DNA of 64,000 nucleotides, taken from the NCBI GenBank assembly GCA_900548815.1, contig URLR01000001.1:1-64000 (forward strand). The letters are read 5' to 3'. Below are positions 50,257-58,873 of this stretch, in pieces; the stretch's first letter is position 1; every line of letters starts with the position of its first letter. Source of the DNA: an uncultured Collinsella sp. (GTDB lineage: Bacteria; Actinomycetota; Coriobacteriia; Coriobacteriales; Coriobacteriaceae). The notes below the pieces were generated by a model that did no database searches, was not told the origin of the DNA, and saw only the letters and a program-made list of their open reading frames with translations. Position numbers and translations under genes: made by a program.

Positions 50257-50540
50257 TGGGCAAGACGTATACGGCCGCTAATGGTCAGGTTGTAACGGAT
50301 GAAATGATTGACGCGTGGTGCGAGTCGTACGAGCGCGGAGAGTTTCCGGATGGCGAACACACCGTTGGTGGAATCGTGCATGGACGGCCCCCGCTCTCAG
50401 GTGAGGGGACGGCAACGCTGTCGGTCAAGATTCCTCTGGGAATGAAGGAGGCCATTCGTCGACGGGCGGCTGCCGAGGGGATGACGCCAAGTGAGTTTGC
50501 CCGTGCGGCTCTGAGTGAAAAACTTCTTGCTGCCGGCTGA
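50256..50540 (+). CDS. Putative antitoxin with C-terminal ribbon-helix-helix domain
   Basis: A 94-residue protein. The N-terminal half (TDEMIDAWCESYERGEFPDG) could bind the toxin. The C-terminal half (TATLSVKIPLGMKEAIRRRA, then AAEGMTPSEFARAALSEKL) is a ribbon-helix-helix DNA-binding domain, suggesting autoregulation. The start is ATG 50256 or the adjacent ATG 50253, after AAAGGGG. RHH at the C-terminus, not the N-terminus, is a mild oddity. Confidence 0.65.
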   Translation: MGKTYTAANGQVVTDEMIDAWCESYERGEFPDGEHTVGGIVHGRPPLSGEGTATLSVKIPLGMKEAIRRRAAAEGMTPSEFARAALSEKLLAAG

Positions 50541-50603
50541 TGCCTCTGACGTGCCGATTTATAGAACCGAGGCTGTGCTCAAAAACTTTTTTAAAATTCT
50601 CGG

Positions 50604-50631
50604 TTGACCGGAACGCGTCCTTGGTTATACT
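50604..50631 (+). promoter_or_regulatory. Promoter of tRNA-Phe
   Basis: -35 TTGACC (50604-50609), a 16-base spacer and -10 TATACT (50626-50631), 32 bases upstream of the tRNA. Confidence 0.8.
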
Positions 50632-50663
50632 AATCAAGCCTTGAAACAAGGCACACCTCAAAT

Positions 50664-50736
<73 letters not shown>

Positions 50737-50749
50737 CCTTGAATTGACT

Positions 50750-50781
50750 AGGACCTCTGCAAAGGGGTCCTTTTCTTTTTT
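50750..50781 (+). terminator. Terminator of tRNA-Phe
   Basis: AGGACC and GGTCCT pair around a TCTGCAAAGG loop, followed by TTTTCTTTTTT. Confidence 0.85.
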
Positions 50782-50960
50782 GTGGGGTTCTGCGGAAAAT
50801 GCATCCCATTATTTTGACCCAGAGTGAGATGCGCTTTCCGGCGCTTACTTCCGACGTGCGTGCACATCTTGGCACGCCATCTCGGGCCCGCCCGCTCAGA
50901 CATTCCTCCCGCTTTTGCGCCACTTTGCAGACCGTTCGGTCGTCTGTCCGCACGCGCGGG

Positions 50961-51012
50961 TATACTCAAAACGATACTTTTCCTATGCAATACGATGCAG
51001 GCTCGGCCTGCA
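50961..51012 (+). promoter_or_regulatory. -10 element and leader hairpin of the GH5 gene
   Basis: TATACT at 50961-50966 is a likely -10. TGCAGG/CCTGCA (50996-51001/51007-51012) is a small hairpin just before the SD (AAGGGGG). No convincing -35 is seen. The rest of 50782-51031 shows nothing recognisable. Confidence 0.4.
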
Positions 51013-51031
51013 CGATCCGAAGGGGGCAGTG

Positions 51032-52093
51032 ATGGAGAGGATACTCGGCGTTAATCTCTCTGGCTGGTTTATTCCCGAGCCTTGGGTGACCCCGTCGCTA
51101 TACGCGGCGACCGGTGCATCCAACGCGGCCGAGCTGCAGGAGGCCATGGGCACCGCCGCCTATAACGAGCGCATGCGCCGTCATTACGAGACGTTTGTGA
51201 GCGAGGACGATTTTCGCCGCATGGCGCAGATTGGCCTCAATGCCGTGCGTCTGCCGGTACCCTGGTATGCCTTTGGCTCGCAGGAGTCCGATGCGTCCTA
51301 CATCTCGGTTGTCGACTACATCGACCGTGCAATTGAGTGGGCTCCCAAGTACGACATCCGCGTGCTGCTTGATCTAGCAACTGTGCCCGGTGGCCAGGGC
51401 GATTCCAACGATTCGCCCACCACGCCGGAGGCTGTCGCCGAGTGGCATTCGTCCACCAACGGTCGTCATGTCGCACTCGACGTGCTCGAGCGCTTGGCCG
51501 ATCGCTACGGCGAGGCCGAGAGCCTGCTGGGCATTGAGCTGCTGGATACGCCGCAGATGAGTGTCCGCAAGAGCCTCTTCACCGTGACGGATGGCATTCC
51601 GGCGCACTACCTGCGCAACTTCTATCGCGATGCCTATGAGCTCGTCCGTTCGTATATGCCCGAGGATAAGATCGTCGTCTTCTCGTCGTCGGGGCATCCC
51701 AGCGAGTGGAAGCATTTTATGCGCGGCACTAAGTACAAGAACGTCTACATGGACCTTCACCTGTACCATTACCGCGACGAGCATGCGCTCGACATCACGA
51801 GCCCCCGCGGGCTGACGACGGCGATTTCGCGTAACAAGCGCGAGCTTAAAGAAGCGATTTCAACTGGGTTCCCCGTGCTGGTGGGCGAATGGTCGGGCGC
51901 GGCGATCTTTGCCAACTCGTCGGTTACGCCCGAGGGCCGCAATGCCTACGAGCGCGTGTTTATCGCCAACCAGCTGGCTTCGTTTGCGCCGGCTGCCGGT
52001 TGGTTCTTCCAAACGTGGAAGACCGAGAAGCGCATTGCAGCATGGGACGCCCGCGCGGCGCTCGGTACGCTCGAGCGCGGCATGATTGAATAG
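51032..52093 (+). CDS. GH5-family glycosidase homologue lacking the canonical acid/base Glu
   Basis: A 353-residue (beta/alpha)8 protein without signal peptide. The start MERILGVNLSGWFIPEPWVT resembles exo-beta-1,3-glucanase-type GH5 proteins, and LNAVRLPVPWYAFG is the strand 2-3 region. The nucleophile motif VLVGEWSG is present (Glu 286). At the acid/base position the family reads G-I-E-L-L-N-E-P but this protein reads GIELLDTPQ, with Asp172-Thr173 in place of Asn-Glu. It may be a non-hydrolytic or altered enzyme. AAGGGGG precedes the ATG. It is followed 6 bases later by rsmI. Confidence 0.8.
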   Translation: MERILGVNLSGWFIPEPWVTPSLYAATGASNAAELQEAMGTAAYNERMRRHYETFVSEDDFRRMAQIGLNAVRLPVPWYAFGSQESDASYISVVDYIDRAIEWAPKYDIRVLLDLATVPGGQGDSNDSPTTPEAVAEWHSSTNGRHVALDVLERLADRYGEAESLLGIELLDTPQMSVRKSLFTVTDGIPAHYLRNFYRDAYELVRSYMPEDKIVVFSSSGHPSEWKHFMRGTKYKNVYMDLHLYHYRDEHALDITSPRGLTTAISRNKRELKEAISTGFPVLVGEWSGAAIFANSSVTPEGRNAYERVFIANQLASFAPAAGWFFQTWKTEKRIAAWDARAALGTLERGMIE

Positions 52094-52099
52094 GTTGAT

Positions 52100-52978
52100 A
52101 TGACGCAAAACAGCGCCCATACGGGCAAACTCTATGTGGTCGGCACGCCCATCGGCAACCTGGGCGACCTGTCCCCGCGCGTTGGCGAAGCCTTTGCTGC
52201 TGCCGATGTCATCTGCTGCGAAGACACGCGTGTGACGTCAAAGCTGCTGATGCACCTGGGCATTTCCAAGCCGCTTGTCCGTTGCGACGAGAATGTGATC
52301 GCCAGCCGCGCCGCCGGCCTGGTCGACCGTCTGCTGGCGGGGGAGACCCTCGCCTTTGCCTCGGACGCCGGCATGCCGAGCGTGTCCGATCCCGGCCAGG
52401 CGCTAGTTGAGGCGGCGCGTGAGGCCGATGTGCCCGTCGAAGTTATTCCCGGGCCCTCTGCTTGCGTCACGGCGCTTGTTTCGTCCGGCATTCCCTGCGA
52501 GCATTTTTTCTTCGAGGGCTTTTTGGGCCGAAAGCACGGTGACCGCGTGCGCCGTTTGCAGCGCCTTGCCGTGGTGCCCGGCGCGCTCATCTTCTACGAG
52601 TCTCCACATCGCATCGTGGCGACACTCGAAGCCGTGGCCGAGGTTTTTCCCCAGCGTGAGGTTGCCGTCTGCCGCGAACTCACCAAGTTGCACGAGGAGG
52701 TCTTGCGCGGGCCCGCTGCTCAGCTTGCCGAGGAGCTGCGTGCTCGCGGCGAGGTAAAGGGCGAGATTGCGCTGGTCATCGCGCCGCCGAGCGAGGATGA
52801 GGAGGCCGGTATCGTGCCGGTTGGCGCCGCGGCAGCGGATCCCGACGAGGCCCTGCGCGAGGATATCCGCGCCGCGCTCGAGGAGGGGGAGCCCGCCTCT
52901 GCGGTGGCCAAGCGCCTGTCTCAGAAGTATTCGCGCCGCAAGCGCGATGTCTATGCCATGGTGCTCGATATGCAATAG
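52100..52978 (+). CDS. rsmI: 16S rRNA (cytidine 1402-2'-O)-methyltransferase RsmI
   Basis: Methylates the 2'-hydroxyl of C1402 in 16S rRNA. The 292-residue tetrapyrrole-methylase-fold protein has the N-terminal LYVVGTPIGNLGDLSPR, VICCEDTRVTSKLL, FASDAGMPSVSDPGQ, VIPGPSACVTAL and the FFEGFLGRK segment. A C-terminal tail (about 240-292) ends in the RsmI HTH-like KRLSQKYSRRKRDVYAMVL. It starts 6 bases after the GH5 gene and precedes metG. Confidence 0.94.
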   Translation: MTQNSAHTGKLYVVGTPIGNLGDLSPRVGEAFAAADVICCEDTRVTSKLLMHLGISKPLVRCDENVIASRAAGLVDRLLAGETLAFASDAGMPSVSDPGQALVEAAREADVPVEVIPGPSACVTALVSSGIPCEHFFFEGFLGRKHGDRVRRLQRLAVVPGALIFYESPHRIVATLEAVAEVFPQREVAVCRELTKLHEEVLRGPAAQLAEELRARGEVKGEIALVIAPPSEDEEAGIVPVGAAAADPDEALREDIRAALEEGEPASAVAKRLSQKYSRRKRDVYAMVLDMQ

Positions 52979-53047
52979 ATGGAGGATATCCAGCCCTTGC
53001 GCTAGAATCATCCCCTGTATGCAACGTTTTTCTGGAGGACAAACCCC

Positions 53048-54649
53048 ATGGATCAAAGCAAGCCTTCGTTCTTTATCACGACGCCCATCTACTACGTCAA
53101 CGCCGATCCGCACCTGGGCACGGCTTATTCCACCATCATCGCCGACGTTCAGGCCCGTTATCGTCGCTCCGCCGGCTATAACGTCAAGTTCCTGACCGGC
53201 ATGGACGAGCACGGCGAGAAGGTCGCCGAGGCCGCAGCCAAGCACAACATGACGCCGCAGGAGTGGACCGACAGCCAGGCTCCGCACTTCAAGGAGCTTT
53301 GGAGCAAACTCGAGATTTCCAACGACGACTTCATCCGCACCACCGAGCCGCGCCAGCATCATGCCGTGCAGTACCTGTGGGAGCGCATGAAGGAGTCCGG
53401 TTACCTGTATAAGGGCAGCTACGACGGCTGGTATTGCGTGCCTGACGAGACCTACTTCACCGATACTCAGGTCCAGAAGGGCGACGAGGAGTACGGCAGC
53501 GTCGGCCAGCACCTGTGCCCCGACTGCCACCGTCCGCTTGAGCGCGTGCAGGAGGAGTCCTACTTCTTTAAGCTTTCCGCCTTCCAGGACAAGCTGCTCA
53601 AGCTCTATGACGAGCACCCCGACTTTGTCGAGCCTGCGTTCCGCATGAACGAGGTACGTAGCTTTGTCGAGGGCGGTCTTAACGACCTTTCCGTGAGCCG
53701 CACGAGCTTTGACTGGGGCATTCAGGTCCCGTTTGACGAGGGCCACGTGACCTACGTGTGGTTCGATGCGCTGCTCAACTATATGACGGCCGTCGGTTAC
53801 GGTGTCGACACCGACGAGGCGCGTGCCGAGCTGGCCTATCGCTGGCCCGCGCAGTTCCACATCGTGGGTAAGGACATCATCCGCTTCCACTGCGTCATTT
53901 GGCCCGCCATGCTCATGGCCATTGGCGAGGCCCTGCCCGAGCACGTCTTTGCCCACGGCTTCCTGACCGTGCGCAATGCCGAGACTGGCAAGGCCGAGAA
54001 GATGTCCAAGAGCCGCGGCAACGCCATCGCTCCGCAGGACGTTATCGACATGCTGGGCGTCGAGGGCTATCGCTACTACTTCATGACCGACGTCGTCCCC
54101 GGTACCGACGGCGCCATCAGCTTCGACCGCATGGAGCAGGTCTACAACGCCGACCTGGCCAACAGCTGGGGCAACCTTATCTCGCGTTCGCTCAACATGA
54201 GCGGCAAGTACTTTGACGGTTGCGCGCCCGCCAAGCCCGCATCGTTCGATGCGTTCGACAACCCGTTGGCAAAGATTGCCGATGGCCTGGTCGATCGCTA
54301 CATGGCCAAGATGGACGTGCTCGATTATGGTGGAGCTAAGGACGAGGTCATGGAGCTCATCCATGCCGCCAACCACTACATCGAGGACTCCGAGCCTTGG
54401 GCACTTGCCAAGGACGAGGCCAAGGCTGACGAGCTGGCGTTTGTGATCTACAACCTGCTCGAGGCCATCCGCATTGCCGCCCACCTGCTGATGCCGCTCA
54501 TGCCTCAGACCTCTGCCGAGGCCCTGCGCCGCCTGTCCTGCGAGGACGAGGCCGCGACCGACGACCTCAAGGGCATTTGCGCTTGGGGCCTGCTTGCCGG
54601 CGGTCAGCCTGTCGAGAAGGGCGAGCCGCTGTTCCCGCGTCTGGCGTAG
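53048..54649 (+). CDS. metG: Methionyl-tRNA synthetase
   Basis: Class I synthetase charging tRNA-Met (533 residues). FITTPIYYVNADPHLGTAYS carries the HIGH-like HLGT, and KMSKSRGN is the KMSKS loop. One CPDC knuckle lies at about residue 157, but the second pair of a full zinc knuckle is absent. The anticodon-binding helical domain (about 385-533) follows. There is no C-terminal tRNA-binding EMAP-like domain, so this is the short MetRS form. TGGAGGA precedes the ATG; a terminator follows. Confidence 0.94.
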   Translation: MDQSKPSFFITTPIYYVNADPHLGTAYSTIIADVQARYRRSAGYNVKFLTGMDEHGEKVAEAAAKHNMTPQEWTDSQAPHFKELWSKLEISNDDFIRTTEPRQHHAVQYLWERMKESGYLYKGSYDGWYCVPDETYFTDTQVQKGDEEYGSVGQHLCPDCHRPLERVQEESYFFKLSAFQDKLLKLYDEHPDFVEPAFRMNEVRSFVEGGLNDLSVSRTSFDWGIQVPFDEGHVTYVWFDALLNYMTAVGYGVDTDEARAELAYRWPAQFHIVGKDIIRFHCVIWPAMLMAIGEALPEHVFAHGFLTVRNAETGKAEKMSKSRGNAIAPQDVIDMLGVEGYRYYFMTDVVPGTDGAISFDRMEQVYNADLANSWGNLISRSLNMSGKYFDGCAPAKPASFDAFDNPLAKIADGLVDRYMAKMDVLDYGGAKDEVMELIHAANHYIEDSEPWALAKDEAKADELAFVIYNLLEAIRIAAHLLMPLMPQTSAEALRRLSCEDEAATDDLKGICAWGLLAGGQPVEKGEPLFPRLA

Positions 54650-54691
54650 AGACCGCGCGAGCGCCATATCGGCAATTTGCTGTTTAGCTGT

Positions 54692-54727
54692 AAGGGCATG
54701 GCCGCCACGGTCCATGCCCTTTTGTTT
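54692..54727 (+). terminator. Terminator after metG
   Basis: AAGGGCATGG and CCATGCCCTT pair around CCGCCACGGT, followed by TTGTTT, 43 bases after the metG stop. Confidence 0.85.
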
Positions 54728-54759
54728 CAAGACGCCGCCATCATGCTAAGGAGGCAACC

Positions 54760-55620
54760 ATGACAACTTCGCCTTTGGCAAACCCCACGGCCACCAGGGA
54801 GCTGCTGGAGGAGTTTGGCCTTGCGACCAAGCATCGCCTGGGCCAGAACTTCCTGATCGACAATCATGTGATCGAGCGTATCTGCGAGCTTGCCGAGCTT
54901 GCAGGTGACGAGCGCGTACTCGAGGTGGGTCCGGGTTGCGGTACGTTGACACTTGCGTTGCTGCAGGAGGCGGCGTGCGTTACGTCGATCGAGGCAGATC
55001 CCGAGCTCGAGCCGGTGCTCGATGCTCACGCCGCCGACTATGCCAACTTCCGCTTTATCATGGGCGATGCGCTCAAGGTGGGCCCGGAGCAGATTGAGCA
55101 GGTTGCGGGCGGTACGCCGACGGTGTTTGTCGCGAATCTGCCCTACAACGTGGCGGCGACGATCATCCTTCAGTTCTTCCAGACGATGCCCGCGCTTAAG
55201 CGCGCTGTCGTCATGGTTCAAAAGGAGGTTGCCGATCGCATTGCCGCAACGCCCGGTAACAAGACCTATGGCGGCTACACGGCAAAACTCGGCCTGTACG
55301 CGCAGGTGACGGGTCGCTTTGAGGTGCCGCCGCGTTGCTTTATGCCGGCGCCGCACGTGGACTCGGCCGTCGTGCGTATCGACCGTGTTGACGGCGTGGT
55401 GCCCGAGGGGCTCGATCGCGAATTTGTGGCCCGCGTGATTGATGCTGCATTTGCTCAGCGTCGCAAGACCATCCGCAATTCCATGAGCGCCAACGGCTTT
55501 GCCAAGGACGTGCTCGATGCTGCCTTTGAGGCTTGCGGTATTGCACCCACCACGCGCGCCGAGACGCTCGACGTCGCCGCCTTTGTTCGCTTGGCTCAGG
55601 AGCTTTCCCATGACGCTTAA
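54760..55620 (+). CDS. rsmA: 16S rRNA adenine dimethyltransferase RsmA/KsgA
   Basis: Dimethylates two adjacent adenines in helix 45 of 16S rRNA. The 286-residue protein has HRLGQNFLIDNHVIERI, the SAM motif VLEVGPGCGTLTLALLQ, the acidic loop SIEADPELEPV and motif IV NLPYNVA. The C-terminal helical domain begins at about residue 205. AAGGAGG precedes the ATG. It overlaps tatD by 11 bases. Confidence 0.95.
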   Translation: MTTSPLANPTATRELLEEFGLATKHRLGQNFLIDNHVIERICELAELAGDERVLEVGPGCGTLTLALLQEAACVTSIEADPELEPVLDAHAADYANFRFIMGDALKVGPEQIEQVAGGTPTVFVANLPYNVAATIILQFFQTMPALKRAVVMVQKEVADRIAATPGNKTYGGYTAKLGLYAQVTGRFEVPPRCFMPAPHVDSAVVRIDRVDGVVPEGLDREFVARVIDAAFAQRRKTIRNSMSANGFAKDVLDAAFEACGIAPTTRAETLDVAAFVRLAQELSHDA

Positions 55621-56524
55621 TGCCGAGCGCGTGACGTTTACCAAGAAAAAGAAAACGGTTGCTTGTCCGGTACCGCTGGCGCCGCTTGCCGATACGCATG
55701 CGCACCTGCTCTCGTTTTGGGGCAAGGAGGTACCCGAGACGCTCGTGCGTGCCAAGGCCGCAGGCGTCGATTTGTTGGTGACGATCTTCGATCCCATCGC
55801 CGATAAGCGCAGCGTGACGGACTATAGCGATTGGCTGACGCGCGAGATTCTGCCGATGCAGGATATCCCGCAGGTTAAGTATCTTGCCGGTGTGCATCCG
55901 TATGGCGCTCCTGACTACACCGAGGACATTCATGCACAGGTTGTTGCCGCGCTCGACGACCCCTTATGCGTCGGTATTGGCGAGATCGGCCTGGACTACC
56001 ACATGGACTATGACGACGACATCGCGCCGGCGCCTCACAGCGTGCAGATCGACTGCATGGCACGCCAACTCGAGGTCGCCGTGCGCCGCAACGTGCCGGT
56101 AGAGCTGCATCTGCGTCACGAAGACGCGGACGAGGGGCGTACCTCGCACGTGGATGCGTACAACGTGCTGCGCGAGGTGGGCGTGCCCCAGGCCGGCTGC
56201 GTGCTGCACTGCTTTGGTGAGGACCGCGCCACGATGGAGCGCTTTGTGGACCTGGGTTGCTACATCGCCTATGGCGGCGCGGCGACCTTTAAGCGTAACG
56301 ACGAGGTTCGCGAGGCATTCGCGGCAACCCCGCTCGATCGCATTTTGTTCGAGACGGACTGCCCGTACATGGCGCCCGAACCCATCCGTGGCCTGGAATG
56401 CGAGCCTGCGATGATATCCATCACGGCAAATGCGCTGGTCAATGACCGTGTCGACCGTATGGGGGAGAGCGCCGAAGCAATCGCTCAAGCCGCTTGGGAT
56501 AACGCCCGCAAACTTTTTCTATAA
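55610..56524 (+). CDS. TatD-family metal-dependent hydrolase (DNase)
   Basis: An amidohydrolase-fold protein of 304 residues. Metal ligands are visible in LADTHAHL (N-terminal His-x-His), GIGEIGLDYH, VELHLRHEDADE, VLHCFGED and the final LFETDCPYMAPEP. Many TatD proteins have 3'-5' DNase activity, and one in rRNA-processing contexts is common next to ksgA. The N-terminal 27 residues (Lys-rich KKKKTV) are an extension over typical TatD. It is translationally coupled to ksgA. Confidence 0.92.
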   Translation: MTLNAERVTFTKKKKTVACPVPLAPLADTHAHLLSFWGKEVPETLVRAKAAGVDLLVTIFDPIADKRSVTDYSDWLTREILPMQDIPQVKYLAGVHPYGAPDYTEDIHAQVVAALDDPLCVGIGEIGLDYHMDYDDDIAPAPHSVQIDCMARQLEVAVRRNVPVELHLRHEDADEGRTSHVDAYNVLREVGVPQAGCVLHCFGEDRATMERFVDLGCYIAYGGAATFKRNDEVREAFAATPLDRILFETDCPYMAPEPIRGLECEPAMISITANALVNDRVDRMGESAEAIAQAAWDNARKLFL

Positions 56525-56653
56525 GCGGCTGCCAAGAGGCTGACAAAACTGGTCTATTACCTGATTTTTGCCTGTTCTTAAGCTTACGACGGGGCGTTTC
56601 TATTAATAAGTGCCTACGGTTCGCGTCATGTCCCCGCATCTTCGCGCAAGCAT

Positions 56654-56671
56654 ACGACAAGCGATTGTCGT
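56654..56671. promoter_or_regulatory. Palindrome upstream of phnD
   Basis: ACGACAA-GCGA-TTGTCGT is a perfect 18-base inverted repeat, 112 bases before the phnD start codon. It could be an operator for the phosphonate operon or a small RNA hairpin. No promoter hexamers could be assigned around it. Confidence 0.4.
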
Positions 56672-56782
56672 TGATCGAAAAACGGCTTGTCCACAACCCT
56701 AATATCTACCACGTCATCGCCGGACGGGACAAACAGAACCCCCAGTCCCTCCGGTGCATTCTTGAGCTGTAAGGAGAAGATT

Positions 56783-57877
56783 GTGGCAGATATCAAGGAC
56801 AAGCAAATTTCCCGTCGATCCTTCTTGGGTCTTTTTGGCGCAAGCGCTGTGACGCTCGGCCTCGGTCTCGTCGGTTGCGGCAGCGTCGCCGGTAAGGGTG
56901 GTGCGGCGACCGCTGGCTCGGATGCTGCTTCCATCGATAAACTCACTATGGTCTGGTTGCCCAATGAGTCCAGCTCCGAGTTCGACGCGGGCCGAGAGGA
57001 GTTTGGCAAAGTCCTCGAGAAGTATGCCGGCGTCAAGGTCGAGCTCATGACCACCACCGACTACAACGTTGCTATCGAGGCCATCGCTTCCGGCAAGGCC
57101 CAGCTGGCCAACATGGGTGCCGAGGGCTTCATTCAGGCGCAGAAGAAGAACAGCAAGGTGCTTCCTCTCGTGACCACCTCCGACACCGACGGCAAGCTCG
57201 ACGGCGCTAAGTACTACAGCCGCATCTGCGTGCCCGAGGCCGAGATGAGCACCTATGCGGATAGCGCCGAGGAGACCGGCTATTCCATCAAGAACATCAA
57301 GGGCAAGCGTATGAGCTTTGTCTCCGCCACCTCCACCTCCGGCTTCAAGGTTCCCTGCAATGCCATCATGAAGGCGTTCCCGGACGATGTGAAGTCTGCC
57401 GACGAGCTTAGCACCCCGGGCTTCTTCTCCCAGGTGCTCTTTGGCAACTCCCACCCCGGTTCTGCCGTCAACTTGCTGCAGGGGGATGCCGACGTCGCCG
57501 CTTTTGACGATGTCGACGTCGACACCTACCTTGACGTTCCCGAGGGCGAGCGCGACGCCGTGAATGCTGCCGGTTCCGTCTACTCCGTCAAGGCCGACGC
57601 TCCCCAGCCCTTCGACCGCGTCCAGGGCAAGAAGTTCGGCATCATCCAGTCCACACCGGTCCTCAACGGTCCCATCGCCGTCAATACCGAGAAGGTTCCT
57701 CAGGAAATCATCGACAAGCTCGTCAAGGGACTGACCTCCAAGGAGACCTCTGAGGACGAGCTGCTCTTTGCCCCTGAGGATAAAGAGGACACCGGTGCCG
57801 TTTGGAGCTTGGGCGACACTGCTGGCTTCATTGCGGTCGAGGACTCCTGGTACGACCCCATTCGTGCGCTTGACTAA
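56783..57877 (+). CDS. phnD: Phosphonate ABC transporter substrate-binding lipoprotein PhnD-like
   Basis: Periplasm-side or cell-surface binding protein of 364 residues. The N-terminus SRRSFLGLFGASAVTLGLGL followed by VGCGS carries both a twin-arginine-like motif and a lipobox, so it should be lipid-anchored. The mature part has the type 2 binding-protein pattern: LTMVWLPNESS, VELMTTTDYNVAIEAI, AQLANMGAEGFI, GKRMSFVSATSTSGFKVP. The PhnD-like SSTSGF triad region is SATSTSGF. The GTG at 56783 follows AAGGAG. It heads the phosphonate operon. Confidence 0.9.
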   Translation: MADIKDKQISRRSFLGLFGASAVTLGLGLVGCGSVAGKGGAATAGSDAASIDKLTMVWLPNESSSEFDAGREEFGKVLEKYAGVKVELMTTTDYNVAIEAIASGKAQLANMGAEGFIQAQKKNSKVLPLVTTSDTDGKLDGAKYYSRICVPEAEMSTYADSAEETGYSIKNIKGKRMSFVSATSTSGFKVPCNAIMKAFPDDVKSADELSTPGFFSQVLFGNSHPGSAVNLLQGDADVAAFDDVDVDTYLDVPEGERDAVNAAGSVYSVKADAPQPFDRVQGKKFGIIQSTPVLNGPIAVNTEKVPQEIIDKLVKGLTSKETSEDELLFAPEDKEDTGAVWSLGDTAGFIAVEDSWYDPIRALD

Positions 57878-57944
57878 TACATGTCCCTGCACGTGTGCGT
57901 GTAGATGAGCGGCATCGCGTAGACGATTCGCCGCTGCCAAAACG

Positions 57945-57972
57945 GGCCGGACGCGAATGTCTGCGTCCGGCC
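57945..57972 (+). promoter_or_regulatory. Intercistronic hairpin between phnD and phnC
   Basis: GGCCGGACGC and GCGTCCGGCC form a perfect 10-bp stem with an 8-base loop. It lacks a T-run, so it is more likely to stabilise the upstream mRNA and let the binding protein be made in excess than to end transcription. Confidence 0.6.
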
Positions 57973-57997
57973 TCGACGTTGATGGGAGGGCATGGGA

Positions 57998-58873
57998 ATG
58001 CCACAGAACGCACAGCCTCTTTTGCAGGTGAGCGGTTTGACCAAAAGCTATGAGGGCAAACGAGGGTCTCAAGAACAGCACCACGCGCTTTCGGGTGTGG
58101 ATTTTACCTGCGGCGAGGGAGAGTTCGTTACGGTGATCGGCCCTTCGGGCGCCGGCAAGTCGACCTTTTTGCGCTGTATCAATCGCCTTATCGAGCCCAC
58201 GGAGGGTTCGGTTGTTTTTAACGGCCAGGACATCACGCATCTGCGCCGCAACAAGCTGCGCGGCGTGCGCACGCAGATCGCCATGATCTTCCAGAACTAC
58301 AATCTGGTGTATCGTCTCACGGCTATTCAAAACGTGCTGCATGGTCGCCTGGGCTACAAGGGGGCTGTGGCTGGATCGTTGGGCCTGTACAGCGAGGGTG
58401 AGAAACTCCGTGCGTTCGAGCTGCTTGACGAGGTTGGCCTGGGCGAGTTTGCCTATCGTCGCGCCGACCAGCTTTCGGGCGGCCAGAAGCAGCGCGTGGG
58501 TATTGCCCGTGCGCTCATTCAAGACCCGCGCATCATCCTGTGCGACGAGCCGATTGCGAGCCTTGACCCCAAAAGCAGCCGTGCTGTTATGGAACACCTG
58601 CGCCGCGTAACTCGTCAACATGGCATTACCTGTATCGTCAACCTGCATCAGGTGGATATGGCGCTTGAGTTCTCCGACCGTATCGTGGGCCTGCGTGCGG
58701 GCGAGAAGGTGTTCGAGGGCGCCCCTGCCGAGCTCACGCCCCAGACGATCGCCACCATTTACGGTGACGACGAAGAAGGCCGTATTTGCGTTCCTCTTGC
58801 CGAGCCGATCGTCGGCTCGGCGCTTGCATCCGTTGGTATGGCCTCTGCTGCTCCTTCTGGAGCCTTGCAATGA
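57998..58873 (+). CDS. phnC: Phosphonate ABC transporter ATP-binding protein PhnC
   Basis: An ABC ATPase (291 residues). Walker A is IGPSGAGKSTFLRCINR, with the CINRLIEPTEG of PhnC-type ATPases; the Q-loop is MIFQNYNLVYRLTAIQNV, the signature DQLSGGQKQRVGIARAL, Walker B IILCDEPIASLDP and the H-loop NLHQVD. The start is 57998, because GGGAGGG at 57984-57990 is seven bases upstream; the ATG at 57992 is too close to it. It overlaps the permease gene by four bases. Confidence 0.92.
   Translation: MPQNAQPLLQVSGLTKSYEGKRGSQEQHHALSGVDFTCGEGEFVTVIGPSGAGKSTFLRCINRLIEPTEGSVVFNGQDITHLRRNKLRGVRTQIAMIFQNYNLVYRLTAIQNVLHGRLGYKGAVAGSLGLYSEGEKLRAFELLDEVGLGEFAYRRADQLSGGQKQRVGIARALIQDPRIILCDEPIASLDPKSSRAVMEHLRRVTRQHGITCIVNLHQVDMALEFSDRIVGLRAGEKVFEGAPAELTPQTIATIYGDDEEGRICVPLAEPIVGSALASVGMASAAPSGALQ

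Noticed and set aside
56714..58870. 718-codon minus-strand open frame across phnD and phnC
   Set aside because: Antisense to two well-identified genes and without family motifs; it spans their intergenic region only by chance.
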